A stretch of 64,000 bases of DNA from Parahalioglobus pacificus (lineage in GTDB: Bacteria; Pseudomonadota; Gammaproteobacteria; Pseudomonadales; Halieaceae). Positions 9,332-18,126 of this stretch are shown here, one piece after another; the first letter of the stretch is position 1, and each line of letters starts with the position of its first letter. The stretch covers positions 496,001 through 560,000 of the forward strand of contig NZ_BMYM01000001.1 in NCBI RefSeq assembly GCF_014652275.1, written 5' to 3'. The notes beneath the pieces are model-generated. The model was not told the DNA's origin, made no database searches, and was given only the letters and a program-made list of their open reading frames with translations. The translations under genes were made by a program, and so were the position numbers.

Positions 9332-9703
9332 ATGGCGATAGAGTGGGAAGACAACCAGCCAATCTACCGGCAACTACGTGATCTGGTTGTGCAGCGCATC
9401 ATGGACGGTACCTTTGCAGAGGGTGAAGCGGTGCCATCTGTCCGACAGGTTGCTGCCGATTATCAGATTAACCATCTCACGGTGGGCAAGGCATACCAGG
9501 AACTGGTGGACACTGGTTTACTGGAGAAGCGCCGTGGTCTGGGTATGTTTGTCACTTCGGGCGCTCGCGGCTCACTCACAAGTAACGAAAAGCAACGCTT
9601 TGTAGAAGAAGAATTACCGGCTTTTGTCCAGCGAGCACATGTGCTGGGTATGGAGCTTTCAGAGGTAGTGGATTTACTGCTCGAAACCAGGGGTGAGGAG
9701 TAA
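9332..9703 (+). CDS. GntR-family transcriptional repressor, YtrA subfamily
   Basis: A short 123-residue regulator with the GntR winged helix (IYRQLRDLVVQRIMDGTFAEGEAVPSVRQVAADYQINHLTVGKAYQEL) and only a small C-terminal helical tail. This is the hallmark of the YtrA subfamily, whose genes usually sit beside ABC transporter genes. It probably represses its own operon by binding the inverted repeat at 8234-8257. The stop overlaps the ATG of the ABC ATPase gene. The inducing signal is unknown; cell-wall antibiotics induce some relatives. Confidence 0.92.
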   Translation: MAIEWEDNQPIYRQLRDLVVQRIMDGTFAEGEAVPSVRQVAADYQINHLTVGKAYQELVDTGLLEKRRGLGMFVTSGARGSLTSNEKQRFVEEELPAFVQRAHVLGMELSEVVDLLLETRGEE

Positions 9704-10566
9704 TGGAACGAATAATCGAAGCGCGCGGCCTGAGTCGCAGCTTTGGACAACTTAATGCAGTCGACAACGTGGATCTCACGATCAACAGCGGCAGTGTGAT
9801 TGGCTTAATTGGCCCCAACGGGGCCGGTAAAACAACGCTGCTGCGGGCTCTGTTGGGCCTGACGGACTGCGAAGGCACAGTGACCGTGATGGGACGCGAT
9901 CCGCGCACCGAGCGGGCGAGACTGATGCAGGAGGTCTGTTTCATGGCAGATACCGCCGTCATGCCACGCTGGATGCGAGTGGAGCAGGCGCTTGACTACG
10001 TGACCGGGGTGCATCCGCGCTTTAATCGGCAGCAGGCGGAAGACTTCCTGGCAACCACCGATGTGGGTCTGAAGCGCAAGATCAGCGATCTATCCAAGGG
10101 AATGACCGTGCAGTTGCACCTGGCCCTGGTGATGGCTATCGATGCGCGACTCCTCATTCTGGATGAGCCAACACTGGGTCTGGATATCCTCTTCCGCAAG
10201 CGCTTTTTCGAGCAGTTGCTGAACGATTACTTTGACGGTGAACGCACTATCATTATTTCCACTCATCAGGTGGAAGAGGTGCAGAACATTCTCACCGAGG
10301 TGATTTTCATGGACGAGGGTCGCTTGATCCTGCAGCAGCCCATGCTCAGTCTGGAAGACGATTTTATCGAGCTGCGTGCGGTGGGCGAGAACGTGAAGCG
10401 TGCCGAGGAAATTCCTCACGTGGGCAAGCGCAGCATTCTCGGCGGTAAAGCCATTATCTATGAGGGCGTGGGGCGCGAGCTTCTGGCCCCGCTGGGCGAG
10501 CTGACAACGCCATCGGTATCAGACCTGTTTGTGGCCAAAGTGGGAGGAGGGCAGCGTCATGGGTGA
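9703..10566 (+). CDS. ABC transporter ATP-binding protein (YtrB/CcmA type)
   Basis: 287-residue ATPase with Walker A GPNGAGKTT at residues 37-45, a signature loop in the LSKGM form (a common YtrB-like variant of LSGGQ), Walker B LLILDEP and the switch histidine in STHQVEE. A C-terminal extension of about 70 residues follows the ATPase core. It pairs with the permease at 10559-11605, whose start overlaps its end by eight bases. Export rather than import is likely, because there is no binding protein and the architecture matches YtrB-type and drug-efflux ATPases. Confidence 0.93.
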   Translation: MERIIEARGLSRSFGQLNAVDNVDLTINSGSVIGLIGPNGAGKTTLLRALLGLTDCEGTVTVMGRDPRTERARLMQEVCFMADTAVMPRWMRVEQALDYVTGVHPRFNRQQAEDFLATTDVGLKRKISDLSKGMTVQLHLALVMAIDARLLILDEPTLGLDILFRKRFFEQLLNDYFDGERTIIISTHQVEEVQNILTEVIFMDEGRLILQQPMLSLEDDFIELRAVGENVKRAEEIPHVGKRSILGGKAIIYEGVGRELLAPLGELTTPSVSDLFVAKVGGGQRHG

Positions 10567-11605
10567 GAGTGCACCGTCCCGGTTTTTCGCCATGGTGCAG
10601 CGGGAGCTGCAGGAGTACAAAACCAGCCTGGTAATTACGCCGATTGTAACGGCTGTCCTACTCACCCTGGTAATGGTAGTGAGCGTGTTATTGGCCGGTC
10701 GTATCAGCGCGATGGGCGACGCCATTATGCAGGTGTTGCTGCTGGAAGATTCTGCCAGCGGCATGAATATCTCTATTCAGATCGATGAAGACAGCGCTAA
10801 CGGCGATGAGTACAGCTACACGATAGAGAGTAACGGCAGCGTCAGTGAGGAAGATTGGAACTTCTCCCGGGAGTGGACATTCAATCCAAGAACACGGGAC
10901 AAGGCCCAGGTTGAGGATGCTATCGATGACCAGGTGGATACGCTGAATCCTATGCTCAGCGTGCTGCACTACATCATGGTGTTTGTGCTGATCATGGTGA
11001 GTATCAACTATCTGCTGGGCACACTGTTTGAAGACCGCAAGGACCGCAGTTTCCTGTTCTGGCGATCCATGCCGGTCTCTGAGTGGGAAGAGGTGTCGTC
11101 GAAGCTGCTGGTTGCACTGCTTGTGGCACCGGTGATCTTTATTGCACTGAGTATGGTGATGCAGTTGGCCTATGTGCTGCTGTCAATGTTGCTGGTTTGG
11201 CGCATGGAGCTGGATCCCGGTCGCCTGATCCTGGGCAACATCGAGTTCAGCCGGTTGCTGTTCGACCAGCTCTCCGGGTGGGTACTCAGCGCTTTACTGA
11301 TCGCGCCTTTCTATGCCTGGCTCATGTTGGCCTCAGCCGGTGCCAAGCGCTCGCCCGCGTTCTTTGCAGTGGCTCTGCCGATCGGTCTGATTCTGCTGGA
11401 GGAGTTTTTCCTGGGCACCGAAATGCTGCGCAGCGCCATCGCGAACCATGTGCCCCATGCCACGGAGACCAGCTCGGTAGCCTTTTATGTGGCCGGGCCT
11501 AACTGGGCAGGTGTGAATTACCTGAGCCTGGTGCTGGGCCTAGTTACCACGGTGATCCTGTTGTGGGGAGCCGTTTATTGCCGGCGCTATCGCTGGGAGA
11601 TCTAG
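10559..11605 (+). CDS. ABC transporter permease of the YtrA-regulated operon
   Basis: 348-residue integral membrane protein of the ABC-2 type. The first helix (residues about 22-42) is followed by an acidic non-membrane loop of roughly 90 residues (LLEDSASGM to TLNPMLSVLH), then about five hydrophobic helices. The large extracytoplasmic loop is typical of YtrC/YtrD-like or bacteriocin/stress-related permeases. The ATG at 10559 follows GGGAGGAGGG, making it clearly better than the in-frame TTG upstream. It ends 26 bases before a strong terminator. The substrate is unknown. Confidence 0.88.
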   Translation: MGESAPSRFFAMVQRELQEYKTSLVITPIVTAVLLTLVMVVSVLLAGRISAMGDAIMQVLLLEDSASGMNISIQIDEDSANGDEYSYTIESNGSVSEEDWNFSREWTFNPRTRDKAQVEDAIDDQVDTLNPMLSVLHYIMVFVLIMVSINYLLGTLFEDRKDRSFLFWRSMPVSEWEEVSSKLLVALLVAPVIFIALSMVMQLAYVLLSMLLVWRMELDPGRLILGNIEFSRLLFDQLSGWVLSALLIAPFYAWLMLASAGAKRSPAFFAVALPIGLILLEEFFLGTEMLRSAIANHVPHATETSSVAFYVAGPNWAGVNYLSLVLGLVTTVILLWGAVYCRRYRWEI

Positions 11606-11631
11606 GCCTCTGTTTGGCTACCAGGCCAAAG

Positions 11632-11659
11632 AAAACCGCGCAATGGCGCGGTTTTTTTT
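11632..11659 (+). terminator. Rho-independent terminator of the YtrA-type ABC operon
   Basis: Perfect 9-bp stem AAACCGCGC/GCGCGGTTT with a 4-base loop (AATG), running into eight T residues at 11652-11659. It lies directly after the permease stop. Confidence 0.92.
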
Positions 11660-11779
11660 GGTCTACACTCATTGGGTTGATCAAAAAATAGTCAGACCCG
11701 TGATAATTCTGATGAATACCAAAAATCTGAACTATTAATTTCATTTATAAAGGGTCGTTCACTAGGATAGCCGCCAATC

Positions 11780-11795
11780 GACGCTCAGTAGCGTC
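11780..11795. repeat. Short inverted repeat in the aceA leader
   Basis: GACGCT-CAGT-AGCGTC, a perfect 6-bp stem with a 4-base loop, 37 bases before the aceA ATG. It could be an mRNA hairpin or an operator. The rest of the 172-base leader is AT-rich, with a GATAAT box at 11702-11707 and TATAAA at 11746-11751 but no convincing -35 partner. Confidence 0.35.
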
Positions 11796-11831
11796 TCGAC
11801 ACAACCACACAGCCTTAATTGAGGTATCGCC

Positions 11832-13424
11832 ATGTCCTACCAAGACAACATCGCCGAACTGGCCAGCCTGCGTGATGCGCAGGGTGCGCCCTGGAATGAC
11901 ATCAGCCCCGAGTACGCGGCCCGCATGCGTCTGCAGAACCGTTTCAAAACCGGTCTGGAGATTGCCCAGTACACCGCTGACATCATGCGCAAGGACATGG
12001 CTGAGTACGACGCCGACACCGCACAGTACACTCAGTCTCTGGGCTGCTGGCACGGTTTCATTGGTCAGCAGAAGCTGATCGCCATCAAGAAGCACTTCGG
12101 TGACACCAACAAGCGCTACCTGTACCTGTCTGGCTGGATGATCGCTGCCCTGCGCAGTGAGTTCGGCCCGCTGCCCGACCAGTCAATGCACGAGAAAACC
12201 TCTGTACCTGGCCTGATCGAAGAGCTGTACACCTTCCTGCGCCAAGCAGATGCCCGTGAGCTCGGTGGTCTGTTCCGTGCACTGGACGATGCGCGCGCTT
12301 CAGGCGATGAAGTCAAGGCGAAGGATCTGCAGAACCAGATCGATAACTTCCAGACACACGTAGTGCCTATCATTGCCGACATTGATGCCGGTTTTGGTAA
12401 CGCAGAGGCGACCTACCTGCTGGCCAAGAAAATGATCGAAGCCGGCGCCTGCGCCATTCAGCTGGAGAATCAGGTTTCTGACGAGAAGCAGTGTGGTCAC
12501 CAGGACGGTAAAGTGACCGTTCCTCATGAAGACTTCCTCGCCAAGATTCGCGCGGTTCGCTACGCGTTCCTGGAACTGGGTATCGACAATGGCGTTATTG
12601 TTGCCCGTACCGATTCCCTGGGCGCTGGCCTCACCAAGCAGATTGCCGTCACGAATGAGCCGGGCGACCTGGGTGACCAGTACAACAGCTTCCTGGACTG
12701 TGAAGAAGTTGATGCGGCGAACATGAAGAACGGCGACGTTGTGATTAACCGCGACGGCAAGCTGCTGCGTCCCAAGCGTCTGCCTTCCAACCTGTTCCAG
12801 TTCCGCAAGGGCACGGGTGAAGATCGCGTGATCCTGGATTGCATCACCTCGCTGCAAAACGGTGCTGACCTGTTGTGGATCGAAACTGAGAAGCCTCACG
12901 TTGGCCAGATCGGTAGCATGGTGAATCGCATTCGTGAAGTTGTGCCCAATGCCAAGCTGGTCTACAACAACAGCCCCTCATTCAACTGGACGCTGAACTT
13001 CCGTCAGCAGGTATTTGATGCCTGGACTGAAGCGGGTAAAGATGTGTCCGGCTACGATCGCGCCAACCTGATGAGCGAAGATTACGACGCTTCAGATCTG
13101 GCTGCCGAAGCAGATGAGAAGATCCGCACCTTCCAGGCCGACGCTGCTCGTGAAGCGGGTATCTTCCACCACCTGATCACACTGCCCACTTACCACACTG
13201 CGGCTCTGTCAACTGACAACCTGGCCAAAGAGTACTTCGGTAAGCAAGGCATGCTGGGCTACGTGTCTGGCGTACAGCGCAAGGAAATCCGTCAGGGTAT
13301 CGCCTGCGTTAAGCACCAGAACATGGCAGGCTCTGATATGGGCGACGACCACAAAGAGTACTTCGCCGGCGATGCAGCATTGAAGGCTGCCGGTGACGAC
13401 AACACCATGAACCAGTTCGGCTAA
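11832..13424 (+). CDS. aceA: Isocitrate lyase (long Pseudomonas-type subfamily)
   Basis: First enzyme of the glyoxylate shunt, cleaving isocitrate to glyoxylate and succinate so that acetate and fatty acids can feed biosynthesis. At 530 residues it is the long subfamily found in Pseudomonas, not the 430-residue E. coli form. The catalytic loop reads KQCGH with C221, where the short form has KKCGH; the Mg-binding DIDAGFGN segment is present. The ATG has GAGG nine bases upstream. It stands alone between two terminators. Malate synthase is not in the window. It pairs logically with the valine and acyl-CoA catabolic genes at 40-47 kb. Confidence 0.96.
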   Translation: MSYQDNIAELASLRDAQGAPWNDISPEYAARMRLQNRFKTGLEIAQYTADIMRKDMAEYDADTAQYTQSLGCWHGFIGQQKLIAIKKHFGDTNKRYLYLSGWMIAALRSEFGPLPDQSMHEKTSVPGLIEELYTFLRQADARELGGLFRALDDARASGDEVKAKDLQNQIDNFQTHVVPIIADIDAGFGNAEATYLLAKKMIEAGACAIQLENQVSDEKQCGHQDGKVTVPHEDFLAKIRAVRYAFLELGIDNGVIVARTDSLGAGLTKQIAVTNEPGDLGDQYNSFLDCEEVDAANMKNGDVVINRDGKLLRPKRLPSNLFQFRKGTGEDRVILDCITSLQNGADLLWIETEKPHVGQIGSMVNRIREVVPNAKLVYNNSPSFNWTLNFRQQVFDAWTEAGKDVSGYDRANLMSEDYDASDLAAEADEKIRTFQADAAREAGIFHHLITLPTYHTAALSTDNLAKEYFGKQGMLGYVSGVQRKEIRQGIACVKHQNMAGSDMGDDHKEYFAGDAALKAAGDDNTMNQFG

Positions 13425-13443
13425 GCCCGGAGCGGTTCTTAAG

Positions 13444-13471
13444 AGGGCGGCCTTTGGTCGCCCTTTTTTTT
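13444..13471 (+). terminator. Rho-independent terminator of aceA
   Basis: Stem AGGGCGGCC/GGTCGCCCT (9 bp with one G-T pair) around a TTT loop, followed by eight T residues, starting 20 bases after the aceA stop. Confidence 0.92.
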
Positions 13472-13768
13472 GCTTTTTGATTTGTGCCTGCCAGCGCTCC
13501 TCGCTTGCGCAGAGCGTTTATGCCCTTTAATTCCGGGACCGGGCGCAGCGTCTTGGATTGTGCCGTGCACCACTTCCGGCCGTGCCCATTTCTCTCCGCA
13601 CCAACTCGGTGCATCGATCCCTTAAGCCGACCCGATTTGCTGCTCGCTATCCCCGATTGCGATGGCACATATCTTGAATGTTACCCACGCAGGCGTCCTG
13701 TGTACTGTCACTGCTGCGCGGGACTACGGCTAGTCCGGGCTCCTGCCCAATTGCCATGGCGTGTCAAC
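13472..13768. other. Intergenic region, no gene recognised
   Basis: About 300 bases between the aceA terminator and the TauE/SafE gene. Open frames here are upstream extensions of the permease frame, rich in Cys, Pro and Arg and without a family match, so they are not called. No clear promoter or RNA gene is visible. Confidence 0.5.
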
Positions 13769-14593
13769 ATGGAGAGTGCACTGCTATTGATGTCCCTGCT
13801 GGGCGCGGGTGCGATCGCCGGCCTGTCTGCTGGCTTGTTCGGCGTGGGCGGCGGTTTTGTCGTTGTGCCCGCACTGTTGCTTGTGATCGGCGCCTTCGGT
13901 CAAAGCAGTGCGCAGGATGTACACCTGGCGATTGGAACTTCTCTGGCTACCATCGTCGTGACCTCGCTGCGTGCCTTGCACGCTCACAGTCACCGCGGCG
14001 CCGTTGACTTTAAGGTGCTCCGTGACTGGGCTCCCTGGCTGGTGGTTGGCGCCCTGGGCGGTGTTGCGTTGGCCGCCGCGGCGGGCGCAAAGACTCTGCT
14101 CTTGGTCTTTGCCCTGGGCGTACTCTGCTATGCCATTTACTTTCTGCGCCCCGACTTCATGCTGCGACGAGAGCGTCACTACAGCTTTCCTCAGGGTGCT
14201 GGGCGTGCCGCACTCGCCTCGGGTTTGGCAGGGTTCTCTGCATTGTTAGGCATTGGCGGCGGAACACCCTTTGTCGTCACCATGGTCGTCTGCGGACGAT
14301 CAGTGCATCAGGCTGTAGCAACGGCCGCAGGCGTAGGTTGCCTGATCGCATTACCGGGTGCATTGGGATTTTTGGTTCTGGGGTGGGCACAACCGGGATT
14401 GCCGTCCGGCTCAGTGGGATACATCAATGTGCCCGCATTTGCCGCCATCGCGGCCATGTCGGTCATCACCGCGCCAGTGGGCGCACGCTGGGCGCACAGC
14501 CTCAGCGAAGTACATCTGCGGCGCGCATTTGGCGCCTATCTGCTGCTGGTGGCGTTCTCCATGTTTAGCAAATTCCTGGCTGCTCAAGGCTAG
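13769..14593 (+). CDS. TauE/SafE family sulfite/anion membrane permease
   Basis: 274-residue polytopic membrane protein with the two-fold repeated TauE/SafE pattern: GAGAIAGLSAGLFGVGGGFVVVPAL in the first half and GLAGFSALLGIGGGTPFVVTMV in the second. About eight hydrophobic helices can be counted. Members export sulfite, sulfoacetate or other organic anions; the substrate here is unknown. The ATG at 13769 is chosen because the frame upstream has no membrane or family character. The aminotransferase gene starts 20 bases downstream on the same strand. Confidence 0.88.
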   Translation: MESALLLMSLLGAGAIAGLSAGLFGVGGGFVVVPALLLVIGAFGQSSAQDVHLAIGTSLATIVVTSLRALHAHSHRGAVDFKVLRDWAPWLVVGALGGVALAAAAGAKTLLLVFALGVLCYAIYFLRPDFMLRRERHYSFPQGAGRAALASGLAGFSALLGIGGGTPFVVTMVVCGRSVHQAVATAAGVGCLIALPGALGFLVLGWAQPGLPSGSVGYINVPAFAAIAAMSVITAPVGARWAHSLSEVHLRRAFGAYLLLVAFSMFSKFLAAQG

Positions 14594-14613
14594 GCACAAA
14601 GAGGGAAGACACA

Positions 14614-15726
14614 ATGCTTAATCGACGCGCGTTTTTAGGTGCATCTGCCATGGCCGGACTTTCTGGCCTTCTGCCCGCGGCCGGGGCGGCGGCAAACCTG
14701 TATGGACCCGCGGCCGGTATCGCCAAGCTGGACGCCAATGAAAACCCCTATGGGCCAAGCTCGGCTGCGCTGGAGGCTATTCAGCATGCAGCTGCGCAGG
14801 GCGCTTATTACGTGGGTCCTGGTCTTGAGCGGTTGTCGGCCATGATCCTTGAGCGCTTTTCGCTGGCTCCGGAAAACCTCACTTTCTCTGCGGGGTCCAG
14901 TGGTTCACTGTCGGATCTTGCGCGGGCAAAAGCGGCCGAGGGGAAGATTCTAGGCCCTGATCTCTTTTGGGATACGACCACGCGACTCGCGCTGCGTCAG
15001 GGCGGAGAGCTAGTTCGCGTTGCAAAAACAGAAGATTTGGGTGTCGATCTGGAAGCGCTTTACGCCGCTATCACCCCGGAAGTTTCCCTGGTTCAGATCT
15101 GTAACCCCAACAACCCGACGGGCATGTTGCTGGATCACGAGGCCCTGCGGGACTTCTGTATCCGTGCATCCAAAAAGTGCACGGTGTTGGTTGATGAGGC
15201 GTATAACGAGATTACAGATGATCCTGATGGCAACTCGATGATTCCCTTGATTGCGCAAGGGCACGACGTGGTCGTTGCCAGAACCTTCTCCAAGATTTAT
15301 GGCTTGGCTGGACTGCGTGTGGGCTATCTGTTGTCTCAGCCCGACACTGGGCAGTTGATTCGCAGCTACGGCATCGGCAATTACACCTTAAACAAAGCCG
15401 GCGTGGCTGCTGCTGTAGCGAGCTTTGATGACGAGGTCTTCATGCGTTTCTCGCGGGAGAAAATCTTGCAGGGTAGAGAGATGATTATCGATGCAGCTCA
15501 ACAGCACGGCTTTAAGGTTGCACCGTCACAAACCAGCTTCGTCTTTATCGATCTGGGAGAGTTGAATGCAAACGCTATGCGGGCGGCCATGGCCCAACGT
15601 GGTGTGCTGATCCGCGGCATTTACCAGGACTATACTGGCTGGTCGCGTGTCAGCGCAGGTTTGCTTGAAGCCGTAGAGAAGTATTGCCAGGCGTTGCCGG
15701 AAGTGGTCGCAGAGTTACGTGCTTGA
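14614..15726 (+). CDS. Tat-exported class I/II aminotransferase (histidinol-phosphate aminotransferase-like)
   Basis: 370-residue fold-type I PLP enzyme. The N-terminus is a twin-arginine signal (NRRAFLGASAMAGLSGLLPAAGAAA, cleavage near residue 29), so the enzyme is predicted to be exported folded with its cofactor. The catalytic core follows the HisC pattern: KLDANENPYGPS, CNPNNPTG, the DEAYNE segment, and TFSKIYGLAGLRVGY with the PLP-binding lysine. A true histidine-biosynthesis role is unlikely for an exported protein. Co-linearity with the TauE/SafE gene 20 bases upstream suggests one transcript, but no pathway can be named. Confidence 0.86.
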   Translation: MLNRRAFLGASAMAGLSGLLPAAGAAANLYGPAAGIAKLDANENPYGPSSAALEAIQHAAAQGAYYVGPGLERLSAMILERFSLAPENLTFSAGSSGSLSDLARAKAAEGKILGPDLFWDTTTRLALRQGGELVRVAKTEDLGVDLEALYAAITPEVSLVQICNPNNPTGMLLDHEALRDFCIRASKKCTVLVDEAYNEITDDPDGNSMIPLIAQGHDVVVARTFSKIYGLAGLRVGYLLSQPDTGQLIRSYGIGNYTLNKAGVAAAVASFDDEVFMRFSREKILQGREMIIDAAQQHGFKVAPSQTSFVFIDLGELNANAMRAAMAQRGVLIRGIYQDYTGWSRVSAGLLEAVEKYCQALPEVVAELRA

Positions 15727-15755
15727 GTAGAATGCCCGGAAGGCTGCGGTCAGGA

Positions 15756-16732
15756 TTATTTCAGATCCCAGGCAAAGCGCAGTGAGTATCCGTCTACCTC
15801 ATTACCGAAGTTCACGTGGGCGCCTACGCTGAACGAATTGAAAAAGCGATTTGATTCGCTTACGTCGAAATCAACGGAGTAGCCGGCAAGGTAGAAGTGG
15901 GTAAATCCCAATGCGTCCCGGCTCTGCCCTGTGAAGGCGGTTACACCCAAGTGCGCGGTACCAAACAGCGGCGTATTGCCCAGCGCGGTATGCCAGGGAT
16001 GGGTGAAGTCTGCGCTGACGGATACAGTGCCGGTGTCTTCGGAGAAGGAGGGGAAGTCACTGGACTCCGAGTAACTCGACAGATAGCTGTGGGTGTAGCG
16101 GCCCCACACCTCCAACTCCGATGCCTCGCCAACGGGTGTTTTCCAGTCCAGTCCGCTCGTAATGCCTGCGATGCTCGCATTGGTGTCCCAATTGAACAGA
16201 GTGCCGTCCACGATGGCCGCAATAAATACCTCGCCCAATGGGCCGTTGTAATCAGCTTCGCTCTCAAGTCGGCTGATGCCCACTTGACCGCTAAGAAACC
16301 AACGCCATTACTCGTTGATGGGAACCAGGGCTCCAACCCCAATCTGGCCACTGTAAGCTTCCAGCTGCCATCGACAGTTTCTACGCCCTCAAGAATGTCG
16401 AATTCATCCTCGGCCGTGGCATGGCTGAGGGTGCCCCGAACAACCAGCTCCCAACCGCCTGCCATGTCGAACTCCGTCTGCAGCGACAGTTTGAAAACGT
16501 CGTATTTCACACCGTCATCGGCATCCAGACGCGAGGCGCTAATGCTGGGATCAACAAAGAAGTTTTGCATTTGCGCATAGCCGGAGCCGATGTTGCTGCT
16601 TTGCACCTGTCGGCCCACAGTGCCGCGAGCCTCTTGCAGCGTTCGAGCCTGACTCAGTTCATGTGCTGGCGCTTTAACAGCCACCCCGCAGAGGGTCATC
16701 GCCAGAACAAATCTTTGCGTTACGCCTCTCAA
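15756..16732 (-). pseudogene. Frameshifted solitary outer-membrane beta-barrel (autotransporter-barrel-like) gene
   Basis: Two overlapping minus-strand frames together encode one protein. The upstream part (from a TTG at 16732) has a signal peptide (RFVLAMTLCGVAVKAPAHE) and runs to GLEPWFPSTSNGVGFL. The downstream part continues GQVGISRLESEADYNGP and ends SLRFAWDLK at 15756. The frames join without loss of sense if one base is added near 16291-16296, so a single-base deletion (or sequencing error) splits the gene. Alternating aromatic/polar strands and the aromatic-rich end indicate an outer-membrane barrel, probably of the solitary autotransporter-barrel type. Its function is unknown. Confidence 0.75.
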
Positions 16733-16789
16733 AAATCTGCCCTCAATGTGCTGCTACACAGAGAAGACGCCGCGACGCTTGGTTTGGCT

Positions 16790-18010
16790 TTACTGGGTCT
16801 CGTAACCGAAGGGGTCATCAATACTGTGCGATGGCTGGGTAAACCAGCGTGGTCCCTCTTCTGTCATATAGAAGTGGTCTTCATGGCGAATACCGAACTC
16901 GCCGGGCACACAGATCATGGGTTCATTGCTGAAGCACATGCCGGGCGCCAGTGGCTGCTGGTTGTTGCGAACCAAATAGGGCCACTCGTGGATATCCAAT
17001 CCGATACCATGCCCTGTGCGATGGGGAAGACCTGGCAGTGCATAGTCAGCGCTGAACCCGCGGCTTGCAAGCACACGCCGCGCCGCGTCGTCTACACCGC
17101 CGCAGGGCGCGCCGGGCTTGGCGGCGTCAAAGGCAGCCAGTTGCGCCGCCTTCTCGGCGTCCCACACCTCTCGCTGGCGATCGGTCGGTTCGCCAAAGAC
17201 GTAGCTGCGGGTGATGTCTGAGTTGTACCCCTGTAGCTGACAGCCCGTGTCGATCAGCACCATGTCGCCCTCGTCAAGGGCCTTGGGATTGGCGACCCCG
17301 TGGGGGAAGGCGGTGTCCTCCCCAAACAGAACGATACAGAAGTAGGAGCCTGCGCCCGCGCCAACTGCACGGTGCGCGCGATCAATAAACTCGGTCACTT
17401 CGCGGGGATCGATGCCGGGGCGCAAAATACGGGCTGCGGCCTTGTGAACCTCCAGGGTCATGTCTTTAGCCCGTTGCAGCAGGGCAAGTTCAGCGGCTGA
17501 TTTTTGCATGCGGCAGCCGGCAGTAACCGCAACCGCATCCGTGAAGCGTTGTGTGGGTGCTGCGCCCTGCAATCCGCTCACCAAAAAGAAGGGAGTCGAC
17601 TCGTCCAGCCCGACGGTCCCGCCAGTTATCGAAAGCCCATCTAATAGGCCGGAAAACAGCTGATAGGGTGACTCATGTTCTTCCCAGCAGTGGATGGTGC
17701 CCTCGAGCATCATGTAGTCGCACAGGGTACCTTCCTCGAAGGCAGGGCAGATGTAATGCAGCGCGCCATCGCTTGTTAACAGCGCGCCCACCATGCGTTC
17801 GCTGGGATGCCAGCGAGTGCCGGTAAAGTAGTAGAGGTTGGTACCTGCGTTGAGGTAGATGGCATCCAAGCCTTCCAGTGTCATGAGGTCGACGGCTTTA
17901 GCGATTCGCGCTTGATACTCGCTGGCAGGGATTGGACTAACGCCAATGGCCATGTCCGTGAGTTCCGCCAGAGCTTGATTCACGCTATAACCGCCAACAC
18001 CTGTGGTCAT
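16790..18010 (-). CDS. M24 family metallopeptidase (Xaa-Pro aminopeptidase/creatinase fold)
   Basis: 406-residue protein with an N-terminal creatinase-like domain and a C-terminal pita-bread domain. The dinuclear metal ligands are visible in order: two Asp in DTGCQLQGYNSDITRSY, His in RTGHGIGLDIHEWPY, Glu in FSNEPMI and Glu in GIRHEDHF. This predicts a cytoplasmic dipeptidase or aminopeptidase acting on X-Pro bonds. The ATG at 18010 is preferred because TGAGGA lies just upstream; the frame continues further upstream without family content. It is divergent from an HxlR regulator, with a 12-base palindrome over its SD. Confidence 0.92.
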   Translation of the reverse strand: MTTGVGGYSVNQALAELTDMAIGVSPIPASEYQARIAKAVDLMTLEGLDAIYLNAGTNLYYFTGTRWHPSERMVGALLTSDGALHYICPAFEEGTLCDYMMLEGTIHCWEEHESPYQLFSGLLDGLSITGGTVGLDESTPFFLVSGLQGAAPTQRFTDAVAVTAGCRMQKSAAELALLQRAKDMTLEVHKAAARILRPGIDPREVTEFIDRAHRAVGAGAGSYFCIVLFGEDTAFPHGVANPKALDEGDMVLIDTGCQLQGYNSDITRSYVFGEPTDRQREVWDAEKAAQLAAFDAAKPGAPCGGVDDAARRVLASRGFSADYALPGLPHRTGHGIGLDIHEWPYLVRNNQQPLAPGMCFSNEPMICVPGEFGIRHEDHFYMTEEGPRWFTQPSHSIDDPFGYETQ

Positions 18011-18020
18011 TCCAATGTCC

Positions 18021-18032
18021 TCAAACGTTTGA
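18021..18032. promoter_or_regulatory. 12-base palindrome between the M24 and HxlR genes
   Basis: TCAAACGTTTGA is perfectly self-complementary and touches the SD of the M24 gene in the 116-base divergent spacer. It is a candidate binding site for the adjacent HxlR-type regulator; that link is inference. Confidence 0.4.
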
Positions 18033-18068
18033 ATATAAATGCAGGCGGCATTACAGCACAGGCGCGGG

Positions 18069-18097
18069 TTCCAAGATAGAACACTGCCGCCTATACT
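18069..18097 (+). promoter_or_regulatory. Candidate promoter of the HxlR gene
   Basis: TTCCAA (18069-18074) and TATACT (18092-18097) separated by 17 bases. The -10 matches consensus at five of six positions and the -35 is weak. It points towards the HxlR start at 18127. Confidence 0.4.
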
Positions 18098-18126
18098 CGA
18101 TGCTTTTAGTCTGGGGGAGTGGCGCA

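Noticed and set aside
11677-11707. TTGATC and GATAAT as an aceA promoter
   Set aside because: The spacing is 19 bases and the -35 match is weak; mentioned only as part of the leader description.
15897-16580. A 227-codon plus-strand frame over the frameshifted barrel gene
   Set aside because: The minus strand encodes a signal peptide and barrel strands through this region; the plus frame is low in family signal and crosses the frameshift by chance.
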